Shown here piece by piece: positions 57,401-64,000 of a stretch of DNA of 64,000 nucleotides (position 1 is the first letter of the stretch; every line of letters begins with the position of its first letter). A model generated the notes under the pieces. The model was not told the origin of the DNA, ran no database searches, and saw nothing but the letters and a program-made list of their open reading frames with translations. Source of the stretch: Colias croceus (lineage: Eukaryota; Arthropoda; Insecta; Lepidoptera; Pieridae); contig NC_059558.1 of assembly GCF_905220415.1 (NCBI RefSeq), positions 6,894,501 to 6,958,500 of the forward strand. Direction: 5' to 3'. Position numbers and translations under genes: made by a program.

Positions 57401-60304
57401 TTAACCGAAAGAAACGAAAGGACGAATTTAACCGTACAACTTTAATAACATAAAATATACATTAAAATCTAATGGAATTTTTAAATTACTATCGCAAAAC
57501 GCGGGTTCCAAACTTAGTTCAAAATGCAAGCGTCGTTTCAAACAGATAATATGCTTAAAAGATATTCTAGGAATTTAACTTCAGTGCGCAGTTTTAACGC
57601 AATCCCCTGTTCGGGAATAGGAGAGATTTATTGCACTAATACTACTTCATTTAATATTCAACTATCTTTGGATCTTGAATGATGAATGAATTTAAACTTC
57701 TTTGTAAAAGGACATAGTTTTAGAGGTAAGTCTGTTACTGTTATAATATTATTCTTTATTCTTCTTCTTTTTTTATAATATATATCCATACTAATATACT
57801 AATATACTAATAATATTATAAATGCGAAAGAAACTCTGTCTGTCTGTCTGTTACTCAATCACGCCTTAACTACTGAACCAATTTGCATGAAATTTGGTAT
57901 AAAGATATTTTGATACCCGAGAAATGACATAGGCTACTTTTTACCCCGGGACATAGGATAGGTTTCATCCCGGAAATCCAACAGTAACAGTATTATTATA
58001 TATTCATAGCCAGGGGGGGTTTCCATGACGTCTTTAAGCAGTTTTAATTCAGTGTGAGAAAATGCCACAACTACATGGTCGTCTAGCGCCATCAATTTCA
58101 TACACTAGAATAAATACTGCTTTTAGACATCATGGTATCCCCCCAGAACGCTGAACAGTAATTGCAATTCCCTTACCATTAAATTAACGTTAATTAGTAG
58201 TTACAAATTTGCATTCATTAGTACAAATTAAGTACTATAAGTATATGAATAATTATTATTGTCATCACATCTTAGACGTCGTGTTACTTTGCTTAACATC
58301 GCAATTTTTTTAACTCAAGAAATATATAAGTATTTATAAAGAAGAATCTTCACCATCGTTAAACCTATAGCCTCGAAGTCTTAAAAGCCAAAGAGATAAT
58401 GTTTTAGAAGCTTTTTTGTAGAGATATTATGTTGAGGAAAAGCTAAGATTAACGTGAAGCTCGTAACTCATATAATTTTCCTACAAAATCCCGATTTAGA
58501 AGATCAGTAATGACAGGCTTACCTCCAGCTAGATGGTTATCATACGTCAACATATTATACTTACAGTAGCTTTCCGCCCACGGCCACGGCTTAAACCGCG
58601 TTGCGTAAAACTTAACAAATTATGTAGGTACTAAAACCCTGTCGCGGAAGAATTCCAACCAATACCCGCGGCCCCATCATTTAAGCGGCTCGACGGAACA
58701 CAGTGGGGTTTTATTCGGTAAGAATCCGACATAACCCACGGTTCCTTCCCCGGGGGCCGTGGGTATCTTTGGAAGATTTCCCCATTATAAAAAAAGGTAC
58801 TAAAACCTTCCTCAAGAACTGAAAACAGATAAAAATCGATGCAGTCGTTTTGAATTTATCACGAACAGACAAATACAAAGGCGCATTTTGTTGTATAATA
58901 TTATGTTCTATATGATATGTTGTTCATTATAAAACCCACTCACACTAGAAAATAAATGTATCTCAATGTTCTCTGCTTAAATATTCTGCAAATAAAGGTA
59001 TAGTGAGAACATTATGCTACCAGGAGAGCATAATGCGAAATGGACCACAATTTACTGTTGCAATATTGCTGTAGGTGTCTTCATATTGCACTGCTTTTCT
59101 TTTAATTTAAGGTGAAAAATGTGTTTCTATCATTTTCTGAAAATAACTTTGTATACCTATATGTAGCAATTTTGATTATGTTCAATTCAATATGAATCTT
59201 TTTTATTCTTCAGTGAAAGTGAAACGCAGAAAATTCGTGAAATGTGTGTTATATTTTAAAATCCACAACTTTGAAATGTTACCATTTTTTTTTTATTTCC
59301 ATCGGAAATTAATTGCAGACACCGCATAAAATCGTGCTTAATTATAGCCTGCTATTTTAGGAACATATACTTAGTAGGTAAAGAAGAATATAAATTTTGT
59401 TCTAAAATATTTCCTAGTTAAAACTTCAGACTTTCATACGGTACAAACTTTCAGCGAATCATATAAAGGCTCTTCACACAAACCGTATGAAGTCACAATA
59501 CCAAGATATTGCAAATATATCTCAAGCTAGAATTTTATTTATATTTTAACTGGAAACTCCCGTATTTTCCTTTGCGGTTTCCCTTTGATAAAACGAGAGT
59601 TCCGTTTTCTTATTCTTAATGACTGTATATTGAATTATATAATCTATGGAATTGATATTTTCCATTTAAATAGTTTTTAGCTTGTTAGGCTAGTTAGTAC
59701 TTGTTAGTCAAACGATAGCAACTAAACAATGGATAGATTTTTAATTGTAAAACTTGTTGATTTGTAAAAAAATTACTAAAATACAATACCTATTTAGTAA
59801 GATTTGTATACGTAGTATATTATTATTAGTCTGTGGTAAGATACTTTTTACCAACAAGACGTAACGTATCTTCTATTTATTTATCAAGATACACGATATA
59901 ATTATTAATTACCAAAACAGTATACATTTCAACTGTTTAATCTAGAACATCAACAAAATGTCATTTTATCTCTATGAATTCTCGTATGTCCTATTCTAGT
60001 AACAAGTATCTATTTGTTCATAGCATGTAAAAGAGCATTAGTTACCTTCTAGTAACATATATCTTTGTTCCCAGCGAATCCTACCCCCTCACGCCTCTAC
60101 CAGACGAAGTGGGGGGCGGCGTGATCTCCGAGGGTCCCCTGCTGCTCCTCGCCATGTGGACACCCAAGGGCCACGGGCTGGTCACTGTCAAGGACTGTGA
60201 TATCTACTACCGACCGGCGCCACGGTCTTCCACGGGGTATAGAGTCACGGAGACGGGTGTACCCGGGACGATTTATAATGGAGTGCCTGATTGGTTGTAT
60301 GAAG
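27278..60304 (+). CDS. DPP6/DPP10-type dipeptidyl-peptidase-like membrane protein (partial, four exons)
   Basis: Exons 27278-27491, 44192-44286, 54017-54144 and 60075-60304 join in phase with consensus splice sites into 222 residues. Residues 8-37 (NQRNWRG then a hydrophobic stretch to VVLLTP) are the short cytoplasmic end and single membrane anchor, strikingly like DPP6/DPP10. Then come a stalk, 'RWNGTWISG', and the first propeller blades with 'FSLSADRRFLLLAQ', 'YMVYDI', 'DCDIYYRP' and 'IYNGVPDWLYE'. The last matches the DWxYEEE segment, with the exon ending inside the second Glu codon. In vertebrates this branch is catalytically dead and modulates Kv4 channels, while DPP4 is an active peptidase. 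The Ser/Asp/His region lies beyond the window, so activity cannot be judged. Three sequons (NGT, NQT, NTT) face outward. The first cytoplasmic exon was not found. Confidence 0.9.
27527..27683 (+). pseudogene. Decayed tandem duplicate of the DPP-like membrane-anchor exon
   Basis: The sequence from CTTATGATAGTGCTGGTG through 'GATTGTGACGTCAGTGGTGC' to 'GTGGATTTCTGG' matches the real exon about 193 bp upstream at most positions. The first 55 or so bases of the exon and the acceptor are missing. A 7-bp deletion between CCTG repeats (near 27650) creates a TGA at 27651, and the donor GTAAGT has become GTTAAG. It cannot serve as an alternative exon. Confidence 0.92.
29281..29515 (+). repeat. SINE-like repeat, 'AAGAGTTTGTTTGTTTG' family, copy 2
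   Basis: It starts 'TATACTAATATTATAAAAGA' and ends 'AACCGCGCGGAGCAGCTAGT'. It is longer than copy 1 by a segment with 'CTCGGGAACTACTGGTCCG'. Confidence 0.8.
30123..30252 (+). repeat. Dispersed repeat 'CTTTAGACTTGA/CAATAATTTCATGAG', copy 1
   Basis: The block 'TAGACTCGATTTCAACCCAC' to 'CAATAATTTCATGAGTAGCG' recurs at about 41560-41670 and 47165-47295 in diverged form. Confidence 0.7.
32091..32160 (+). other. Possible THAP-like fragment (weak)
   Basis: ATG at 32091 opens MVRYCAVYGCISSEKRE, which has the MV..CAV..C start typical of THAP domains. It is followed by a T-run and no convincing FH/FP signature or splice donor. Short inverted ends CGGACACTC (31893-31901 and 32240-32248) bracket it. 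Weak support only. Confidence 0.3.
32393..32417. repeat. (AAATTC)n tail
   Basis: Four CAAATT units form the 3' tail of the minus-strand retrotransposon. Confidence 0.85.
32647..34207 (-). pseudogene. Reverse transcriptase, three frames
   Basis: The piece 34207-33410 carries 'NSVGTDGISTKILKS', 'NYRPIALIPVISKIFEKVI', 'EQFGFKKNSST', 'SAIFLDMSKAFDFVDHELLL' (motif A), 'GVPQGSVLGPFLFLLYINDL' (motif B) and 'FADDTTLIV' (motif C, catalytic Asp pair intact). A frameshift at about 33430 moves to 'WLEDNNLKINLLKTKIIQF...HHKFLGVLLDEGLKWNKHID'. A second near 33000 leads to 'NQRDSCRPLF...YIREVCLFVKYHP' and the stop at 32647. The type is jockey/CR1-like. Only two frameshifts and no internal stops suggest moderate age. 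Confidence 0.9.
34280..34988. mobile_element. 709-bp element with 29-bp perfect inverted ends
   Basis: 34280-34308 (GCCCATATGGTTGCCAACCC...) is the exact reverse complement of 34960-34988. Inside, 'ATTAGAATTTATGAA' follows directly on the left but only after 19 further bases on the right, so one arm has changed. No target duplication is evident and no transposase is encoded. It is a MITE-like element of unknown superfamily. Confidence 0.85.
36912..37011. repeat. 100-bp hairpin repeat
   Basis: AAATGAACATACCT at 36912 and its exact complement at 36998-37011 enclose TA-rich, partly self-complementary sequence. Confidence 0.7.
39481..39530. repeat. Hairpin TCTGGTCTAGAGTA
   Basis: Perfect 14-bp arms (TCTGGTCTAGAGTA / TACTCTAGACCAGA) lie about 20 bp apart. 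Confidence 0.8.
39710..40950. repeat. Region with clustered CGTAGC/GCTACG motifs
   Basis: A perfect hairpin (TATAACGTAGCAGGT, loop TGCT, complement) at about 39716-39749 is followed by CGTAGC-type motifs at about 39757, 39766, 39782, 39806, 40348, 40364, 40375, 40428, 40885 and 40897. The arrangement resembles subterminal transposase-binding repeats, but no matching end pair was identified. Confidence 0.5.
41452..41955 (+). repeat. Diverged direct repeat pair
   Basis: 'CGACCTATATTTCCC' through 'CTGCACTGCGTAC' and 'GCTTATGCACA' occurs at 41452-41535 and again at 41857-41955, about 400 bp apart. The spacer includes copy 2 of the repeat first seen at 30123. Confidence 0.75.
42889..43140 (+). 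repeat. Dispersed repeat 'CCGACTTCAAAAAAAGGAGG'
   Basis: It starts 'ACCGACTTCAAAAAAAGG' and ends 'AAGTCGGTTGTTTTTAACG', giving short inverted ends (CCGACTTC / GAAGTCGG). The internal 'TTTCTGAACCGATTTACGTG' is characteristic of a repeat I know as common in Lepidoptera. Confidence 0.75.
44192..44286 (+). CDS. DPP-like exon 2 of those seen
   Basis: The acceptor TTTTTTGTTCCAG ends at 44191, and the donor GTAAGT starts at 44287. Two bases complete Gly, then 31 codons: 'DEFVYRDPWGGISLMFAANQ' and 'SKTLMPNTTF'. This is the start of the propeller, with two sequons. Confidence 0.9.
44888..44981 (-). repeat. Partial 3' LTR of Copia derivative
   Basis: These 94 bp are the same as 45711-45804 within the complete LTR, as far as can be read. 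Confidence 0.93.
44944..45600 (-). pseudogene. Copia-type gag, truncated
   Basis: ATG at 45600 opens a 218-codon frame whose first 206 or so codons are gag: 'LSGIENYSNWKFQLKMLL' near the N-terminus, then 'DAWINLQKAYEDKGLSRRLS', 'YVAKISDLSQQLNDIGSPL' and 'VAVLLLSGLSQDFDPLIMAL'. These are the usual landmarks of Copia gag (UBN2/retrotransposon gag type). The zinc knuckle is missing because the frame runs into the LTR at 44981. No stops interrupt the remaining part, so the deletion may be recent or the derivative may have been mobilised by intact relatives. Confidence 0.9.
45711..45874 (-). repeat. Complete 5' LTR of Copia derivative
   Basis: The 164-bp LTR starts TGTTGG and ends CCCATCA in element orientation, and contains AATAAAG (CTAATAAAGAATCTTAAG) as a likely polyadenylation signal. 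Confidence 0.9.
46300..46470 (+). repeat. Dispersed repeat 'AACCACTGGACCTATCGGGC'
   Basis: It contains 'TGAAATTTGGCATGCAGGTA' and 'CCCCTAAGGGGATAAAAAAGG'. It resembles the 3' part of the common 'gctgaaatttggcatgcag' insect repeats. No TSD was determined. Confidence 0.6.
47165..47295 (+). repeat. Dispersed repeat, copy 3 of the 30123 family
   Basis: It shares 'CCTTTAGACTCGATGTTGAC' and 'CAATAATTTCATGAG' with 30123-30252. Confidence 0.7.
47334..47515 (-). repeat. SINE-like repeat (inverted)
   Basis: It begins 'ACTAGCTTTCCGCCCGCGGC' and includes 'CCTTCCTCTTGAATCACTC' and 'AAATCCGTTGCGTAGTTTTA'. The same family surrounds the retroposon insertion at 58567-58905. Confidence 0.78.
47660..47745 (+). 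repeat. tRNA-like SINE fragment (weak)
   Basis: 'GAGCTGGCTGGCGCTTGATTAG' resembles an A box and 'AGGTCGGGGTTCAAATTG' resembles a B box, spaced like a tRNA-derived SINE head, but both are degraded. Confidence 0.4.
48386..48745. mobile_element. Short hAT derivative with GATACCGATACC-rich ends
   Basis: An 8-bp duplication GTATTAAA (48386-48393 and 48738-48745) flanks 344 bp with ends TAGGGATGTAACGATAC and GTATCGTTACATCACTA, which are imperfect inverted repeats. Tip and duplication length fit hAT. Iterated CGATAC/GTATCG units lie just inside each end. No coding capacity. Confidence 0.88.
48869..49042 (-). repeat. SINE-like repeat, 'AAGAGTTTGTTTGTTTG' family, copy 3
   Basis: Inverted copy with 'GCCGCGGTTTCATCCGCG' start and 'TTTATAATATTAGTA' end. 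Confidence 0.8.
49951..50437 (+). repeat. SINE-like repeat, 'ATAATAAATCTGTAGAAGGG' family, copy 3
   Basis: Nested in the foldback element. It differs from copy 1 by about 150 extra bases before the 'CGGACGGAGTCGCGGGCGGA' end (50240-50400). Confidence 0.85.
50463..50500. repeat. Hairpin CGGATTATAACATAGCC
   Basis: Perfect 17-bp arms with a CTTA loop lie inside the foldback element. Confidence 0.9.
50636..51160 (+). repeat. Tandem repeat array inside foldback element
   Basis: At least five consecutive units each start GTCAGATATTATTGC(C/T)(A/T)CC and end near AATATGAAATTGT. Some units carry an extra GTCAGATATTATTGC-CTAGTTGAT module. The array continues after the inserted retroposon at 51487. 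Confidence 0.9.
51171..51486 (-). mobile_element. Retroposon 3' end inserted in tandem array
   Basis: A poly(T) start (poly(A) on the minus strand) and a 14-bp duplication ATATTATTG(T/C)CACC (51157-51170 and 51487-51500) mark a target-primed insertion. The GC-rich body contains 'GGGGAAATCTTCCAAAG' and 'GAGCCGTGGGTTATGTCGGA'. Its 3' 150 bp recur at 58639-58795 (opposite orientation) and, degraded, at 63757-63818. Confidence 0.9.
52546..52783 (-). repeat. SINE-like repeat (inverted), complete
   Basis: It runs from 'CTAGGTTTCCGCCCGCGGCT' to 'TTCGCATTTATAATATTAGT', with (CAGA)n and the full middle. It is the inverted counterpart of 56015-56252. Confidence 0.85.
53690..53830 (+). repeat. Probable non-LTR 3' UTR tail
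   Basis: 'GAGATCGCTACCTAGCGATAA' (hairpin) followed by GGCCGCCTTTTG and an ATTC-rich end is a pattern I recognise from lepidopteran LINE 3' ends. No coding part remains. Confidence 0.55.
53861..53970 (+). repeat. SINE-like repeat, 'AAGAGTTTGTTTGTTTG' family, copy 4 (truncated)
   Basis: It begins 'CTATACTAATATTATAAAGC' and breaks off at 'GGTGTTAGATAG', only about 45 bp before the DPP-like exon at 54017. Confidence 0.78.
54017..54144 (+). CDS. DPP-like exon 3 of those seen
   Basis: The acceptor CATTTTGTTCCAG ends at 54016, and the donor GTGAGT starts at 54145. It holds 42 codons plus two bases. 'FSLSADRRFLLLAQ' is the propeller 'SPDxxYVLL' strand and 'HRFSYLARYMVYDI' the following blade, as in DPP4-family proteins. 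The exon is clearly more GC-rich than its flanks. Confidence 0.92.
56015..56252 (+). repeat. SINE-like repeat, complete
   Basis: It runs from 'CCATACTAATAATATAAATG' to 'GGGCGAAGCCGCGGGCGG', with three GTCT units and 'CATGAAATTTGGTATGGAG'. Confidence 0.85.
57785..57992 (+). repeat. SINE-like repeat, 3'-truncated
   Basis: The start is preceded by an expanded ACTAATAT tract (57787-57815). The middle matches 56015-56252, and it ends at 'GGAAATCCAACAGTAAC' without the GC-rich terminus. Confidence 0.8.
58012..58145. mobile_element. Short hairpin MITE with GGGGGG ends
   Basis: The left end GGGGGGTTTCCATGACGTCT and the inverted right end (AGACATCATGGTATCCCCCC) match over about 35 bp with a few mismatches. 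The whole copy can fold back on itself. Confidence 0.7.
58567..58905 (-). repeat. SINE-like repeat interrupted by a retroposon
   Basis: The host repeat begins 'AGCTTTCCGCCCACGGC' and continues after the insertion with 'CTTCCTCAAGAACTG', as in the uninterrupted copy at 47334-47515. Confidence 0.8.
58627..58807 (+). mobile_element. 157-bp retroposon with 12-bp target duplication
   Basis: GGTACTAAAACC at 58627-58638 and 58796-58807 flanks an insert ending in A-runs. The insert matches the 3' end of the element at 51171-51486 in opposite orientation, so the same family was active at both places. Confidence 0.93.
60075..60304 (+). CDS. DPP-like exon 4 of those seen
   Basis: The acceptor TTTGTTCCCAG ends at 60074, and the donor GTAAGG starts at 60305. 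One base completes Thr, then 76 codons and one base. 'LLLAMWTPKGHGLVTVKDCD' matches the blade reading AAWSPxGxxLVFVxxNDIYY. 'TIYNGVPDWLYE' is the segment before the Glu pair that binds the substrate N-terminus in DPP4. The second Glu codon begins with the last base G. Confidence 0.92.
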
Positions 60305-61553
60305 GTAAGGTTAATTAATAAAGTAAATATAAATTAGTAAAGTAAGGTAAATTAATAGTAGTTGAATAAGGTATTAAGGAGATAGTGAAGATACTTTCAT
60401 GGGTAGCGCGCTCCGTCATAGACCACATATACCTAAGGTTAGGCAGACGAGGTAGTCAAGCCTTTCGCTCCGTAAAAAAAAAAAAACAAAATAGAGCAAG
60501 AAGTGTGCAGTTTAGAGAAGTAGTTTTCTAATGAAAATTATTATTGAAAAAATTAGTTTCTTGATAGTGAAGATCTATTTTTATGTTGATCAGAGAGTCT
60601 ATTATGTACCTTCCTTTGTTCAAGTTTCGTCGTAGCAGAAACATACAATTTCGTAATGATACACCCGCTCGAAATGGTATTGTTATAACATTATCTTGAA
60701 TTTCATCATACTAATACTCTATATATAATAAATCTCTTATACAGGAACAAAAACTTATTTGATATTATTATTTTTAATGAAAGGAAGAAAAAAAAAAACA
60801 ACTACCTACGCTAAAATCCCCATCATAGGATACAATATGTTATATGTATAGGTATAAAATTCTTTGAATGTGATAAACCATAACTATTAAAGTGTTGAAA
60901 TAACTGATTTTATTTCAACACTATTACAAATGCATCTCATATTCCGTGTACTAAAAATAACTGATTCGAGACGTTCACGGAAATTCAATGTAAGATATAC
61001 GAATCCCCAAAGGTCTCGGATCGTTTTATTCTTCAAGGCGTTGTAAATGAACGTCACAACCTGCTCTTATCTTAATGACGACACTTTGCTGCCTCTTTCA
61101 AGAAGACTACGATTAAAATTTAGAACGAATTTTGACTAAATGGATATATTTTTATGGGCCTCTCGTAGACATTTTTAGATGAGATTTGATATTTTCGTCG
61201 TTAGATTTATGTTACTTAAAGGTTTAATTATTGGTCGATATCGTTATAATATAGTCAGATAAATAAATCAATATTTATCTGACTACTTGATACTTAAATT
61301 ATTATTACATTTGAATAACTTTAAATAGTGTTCCAATCTCCTCTCTCTATATAAGATAAATGAGGCCGCATTGCCTGCATACAATATTATACGAGCATAA
61401 TGGCGAAAGTTTATATGAATGTAAATTGTCTATATCTGTGACTATAACATAACATTGTAATTTAAACACTTTCCCAATAAATGGTAAACTATTATCTTTA
61501 TTTAAACTTGCATAATATTACGACGATGCTTTTGATAAAATCTTCATACCTAA

Positions 61554-61720
61554 CTAGCGGTCCGCCCCGGCTTCGCCCGTGGTACATATTAACGTTTTCT
61601 CTACATAAGAACCATCCTCGTACTTCAAGGAATATAATAAAAAAAGAATTATCGAAATCGGTTCAGCCGTTCTCGAGTTATGGAATTACAACGAAAAGTG
61701 GCATTGATTTTTATATATTA
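61554..61720 (-). repeat. SINE-like repeat 'GGTCCGCCCCGGCTTCGCCC'
   Basis: It starts with the GC-rich terminus and includes 'CGAAATCGGTTCAGCCGTTC' and 'GAGTTATGGAATTACAACG'. It ends in 'TTTTTATATATTAG'. Confidence 0.75.
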
Positions 61721-62504
61721 GATAACTTAACTTTGGCTCTGAAGATCTTATAACCTCTGACTTTTCATACCATTTTTACTTGTTCCTTTTAAGAGACTCC
61801 ATTTTAGACCACATTTTCGCTTAAATTAGAACGTGGTCAAGCACTTTCATATTGCTCATAAAAAACACATACACTAAATATGGAACAGCTTATCACTCGG
61901 CAACATTAAAGTTTTCTACGTAAGCAAGAATTTTCCACTTACTAGCTTTGAATACAATCTTACTGTAGGAAATTGTTCCTCTATGAAATATAGATATATA
62001 CTGACAATCCGACAGTATCTATCTTCTATAAAATATATATATCGACAATCTAACAGTATCTATACGACAAACAATATCGCAAAGGTAAACCTGCCTCAAT
62101 ACCACGGTTCGATTATCCTTACAAAACCGTTTGTTATCGACGTTATATTCGCAAAAGCTTTTGTACACTGACTTCGATATTGCTTTGTGCTTTCATAAAA
62201 AGGTACCTAATTAACGAACGGAAATTGTCTTAGTTTTCAATGTGGTAAGAAATATAATTTGGTTTATGTTTCGAATTGTAAAAGATGCGTCCAATTTGAA
62301 GATGGCATATTCTACAAATTTATACAGGCTGTATAGAATTTTAATTAATTATTATTTACATTGTAAACTAGGATCGCCTCGTGATCAAAATTCTGCTCTC
62401 ATCGCGATGAAAAATACATTCGACAAACCTGCATTGTTTAACTTAAACAACGGTATATATAATTTTGATTACCTATAATATAATAAACAGAGAATATATA
62501 CTTC

Positions 62505-62713
62505 AATCCTTACTACTACCTAATTATGAGGATGTGTGTGTGTTTGTTACTCTTTCACGCAAATACCACTGAACCGATTACAATGAAATTTAGCACACAT
62601 ATAGAGGTTAACTTGGATTAACACATAGGATAGGTTTTATCCCGGAAATCTCACGGTAAAGGATGCGGGGTTTCCTTTGAAAACGCGGGCGAAGCCGCGG
62701 GCGGAAATCTAGT
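62505..62713 (+). repeat. SINE-like repeat with 'CTCTTTCACGCAAATAC', complete 3' end
   Basis: It matches 23775-23955 and extends to 'ACGCGGGCGAAGCCGCGGGC'. Confidence 0.82.
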
Positions 62714-63756
62714 TTTTATATAAGCTAGAACTTGCCACCGTGTATTAATATATAAATTACGAATTACGATTAACTGTTTTGTGTTGCCCCAAAATATAAA
62801 AAATACTATATTCAAACCAATCTTGTAAATCAGTCTTCAATATCGTAAAATCGTAACTAACAAATAAAGAATCAAGGCTTTTACTATATTATAACTCATA
62901 ATTTTAATGTTGCCCTACAATATTAATCGATATTTTAAATTATCTTTTCACGGATCTGTCCAATCTAATAATATTTACCTACGACCTATATAAGGTCTTT
63001 GTGCTAAGATGAATCGTCTGACACATCATACATCAAGCGGCCTCATCTAGGTTATTTGCTGGCAAACAAACGGGTACCGCCAGCAGATAAAGTTTGAGAG
63101 AAAATTATTAAAATTTTATAAATTGGTGATTTATGTTTTTGGTGAAATAAACAACGATAATAAATACAGAATTAATGATTATTTGCTTGCTGCTAAATAA
63201 AACACGAATCACTCATATCATAATAATCATTTTTCACTCATAAAATCCTCTAAAGAACTAATTTTCCAACCAACTAGCGATTGCATTCATACATCCGTCC
63301 ATTGAAATAATAAATGAAATAAATAATAATAAATAATAAATAACAAATAAACTTTAGCGCACGCCGCACTCAATACGGAAACTCGGAAGCAATTAAAAAA
63401 TTCTGAACAACAAACTTCGAAACAATTGATTTCAACTTTTTGAATATAAAGGCTATCGGGCTTTATTTGCTCAGCTTTTTCGATACTTCACTGCTTTTTT
63501 ACGATGCAAAATCACCAATATTAACTTACTCGTAGCCTTTCTATATGCAACTGTGCCAAAATTTCACAATATGCATACAATACTGGAAAAATGTTTAAAA
63601 AGGCGTAGCTCGGCCAAGGAAAATGACGGAACAAGTTCATATATAGACCGATCTGCTTCGCGAGGCTGCTCGCAATGGATGGTCCTGCCTTTGGATCCGC
63701 ATAATATAAGCCATACGAGCTACAGTCTACCGTGCAAGTATACCGAACAAGGTCAT

Positions 63757-63818
63757 TCAAGCGGCTGGACGGAACACCGTGGGTATCAGTGCAAGGTTTC
63801 CCCACTAAACAAAAAAAA
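63757..63818 (+). repeat. Degraded 3' end of the 51171/58639 retroposon family
   Basis: 'AAGCGGCTGGACGGAACACC', 'GTGGGTATC' and 'AAGGTTTCCCCACTAAAC' followed by an A-run match the other two copies, with an internal deletion. Confidence 0.65.
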
Positions 63819-64000
63819 ATCAACTGAGGTAGGCTCAAAAAACTGCACAAGGTTATTCTCACATAACACATGTTACCTGTGCAGGTACGGGTAGATCTCG
63901 CAGGGGTAACGTAGCATTGATAATATTAAAACGTCTCAAAACGAATTGTGTTTTAATATGGATACTTGTTATTAACTACGTACTTACTTGTTATTAAGTT

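Larger units (their letters stand above)
54145..60074 (+). other. Intron of DPP-like gene
   Basis: It contains SINE-like copies at 56.0, 57.8 and 58.6 kb and a hairpin element at 58.0 kb. The stretches 54145-56014, 56253-57780 and 58910-60074 show no supported feature. Confidence 0.75.
60305..64000. other. Intron of DPP-like gene to window end
   Basis: No exon continuing 'YEE(E/D)V' was found, so the gene continues beyond 64000. A SINE-like poly(A) fragment lies at 60390-60485, with known repeat copies at 61.6 and 62.5 kb. The rest is featureless AT-rich sequence. Confidence 0.6.

Noticed and set aside
60305..64000. Further exons of the DPP-like gene
   Set aside because: No acceptor followed by a phase-matched 'EE(E/D)V' propeller sequence was found.

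Overview
The window is AT-rich animal nuclear DNA, most likely from a moth or butterfly. The evidence is split-exon genes with GT/AG introns and many short dispersed repeats. Their ends read 'actaatattataaatgcgaaag' in one orientation and 'ggcgaagccgcgggcgg' in the other, a signature I associate with lepidopteran genomes. There are no operons or bacterial signals. The species cannot be named from the sequence.

Two host genes can be assembled by hand because splice sites, reading phases and protein families all agree. (1) On the minus strand at 5793-13992, five exons encode a chymotrypsin-fold (S1) protein. All six cysteines of the three core disulfides are kept, but each catalytic residue is replaced (His to Lys, Asp to Lys, Ser to Asn). 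It also carries a Thr-rich C-terminal tail of about 115 residues. Its signal-peptide exon was not found. (2) On the plus strand at 27278-60304, four exons encode the membrane anchor and the start of the beta-propeller of a DPP6/DPP10-type dipeptidyl-peptidase-like protein. Introns are 16.7, 9.7 and 5.9 kb, and the gene leaves the window on the right. A decayed tandem copy of its membrane-anchor exon lies 36 bp after the real exon.

The rest is mostly mobile DNA. At 1.2-5.4 kb a non-LTR element is split by a hAT transposon (8-bp target duplication), and that hAT is itself split by a second non-LTR element (8-bp duplication). At 15.2-17.0 kb is a TA-flanked inverted-repeat element with a repeated GTGGACGCGAACTGG-type motif. 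At 20.2-21.3 kb is an element with an 8-bp duplication and a THAP-domain exon, suggesting a P-element relative. At 22.9-23.8 kb is a 47-bp inverted-repeat element with a similar tip. At 32.4-35.0 kb are a minus-strand reverse-transcriptase remnant and a neighbouring inverted-repeat element. At 44.9-45.9 kb is an internally deleted Copia-type LTR element with primer site and gag. At 48.4 kb is a short hAT derivative. At 49.2-51.8 kb is a 2.6-kb foldback-like element with 235-bp inverted ends and internal tandem repeats, itself hit by two retroposons. About twenty short SINE-like copies are scattered between these.

Functionally, the two host genes appear unrelated. The protease homologue looks secreted and non-catalytic. 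The DPP-like protein is a type II membrane protein whose vertebrate relatives are auxiliary subunits of Kv4 potassium channels. No CRISPR, rRNA or functional tRNA was seen. Several long intronic stretches contain nothing I can support.
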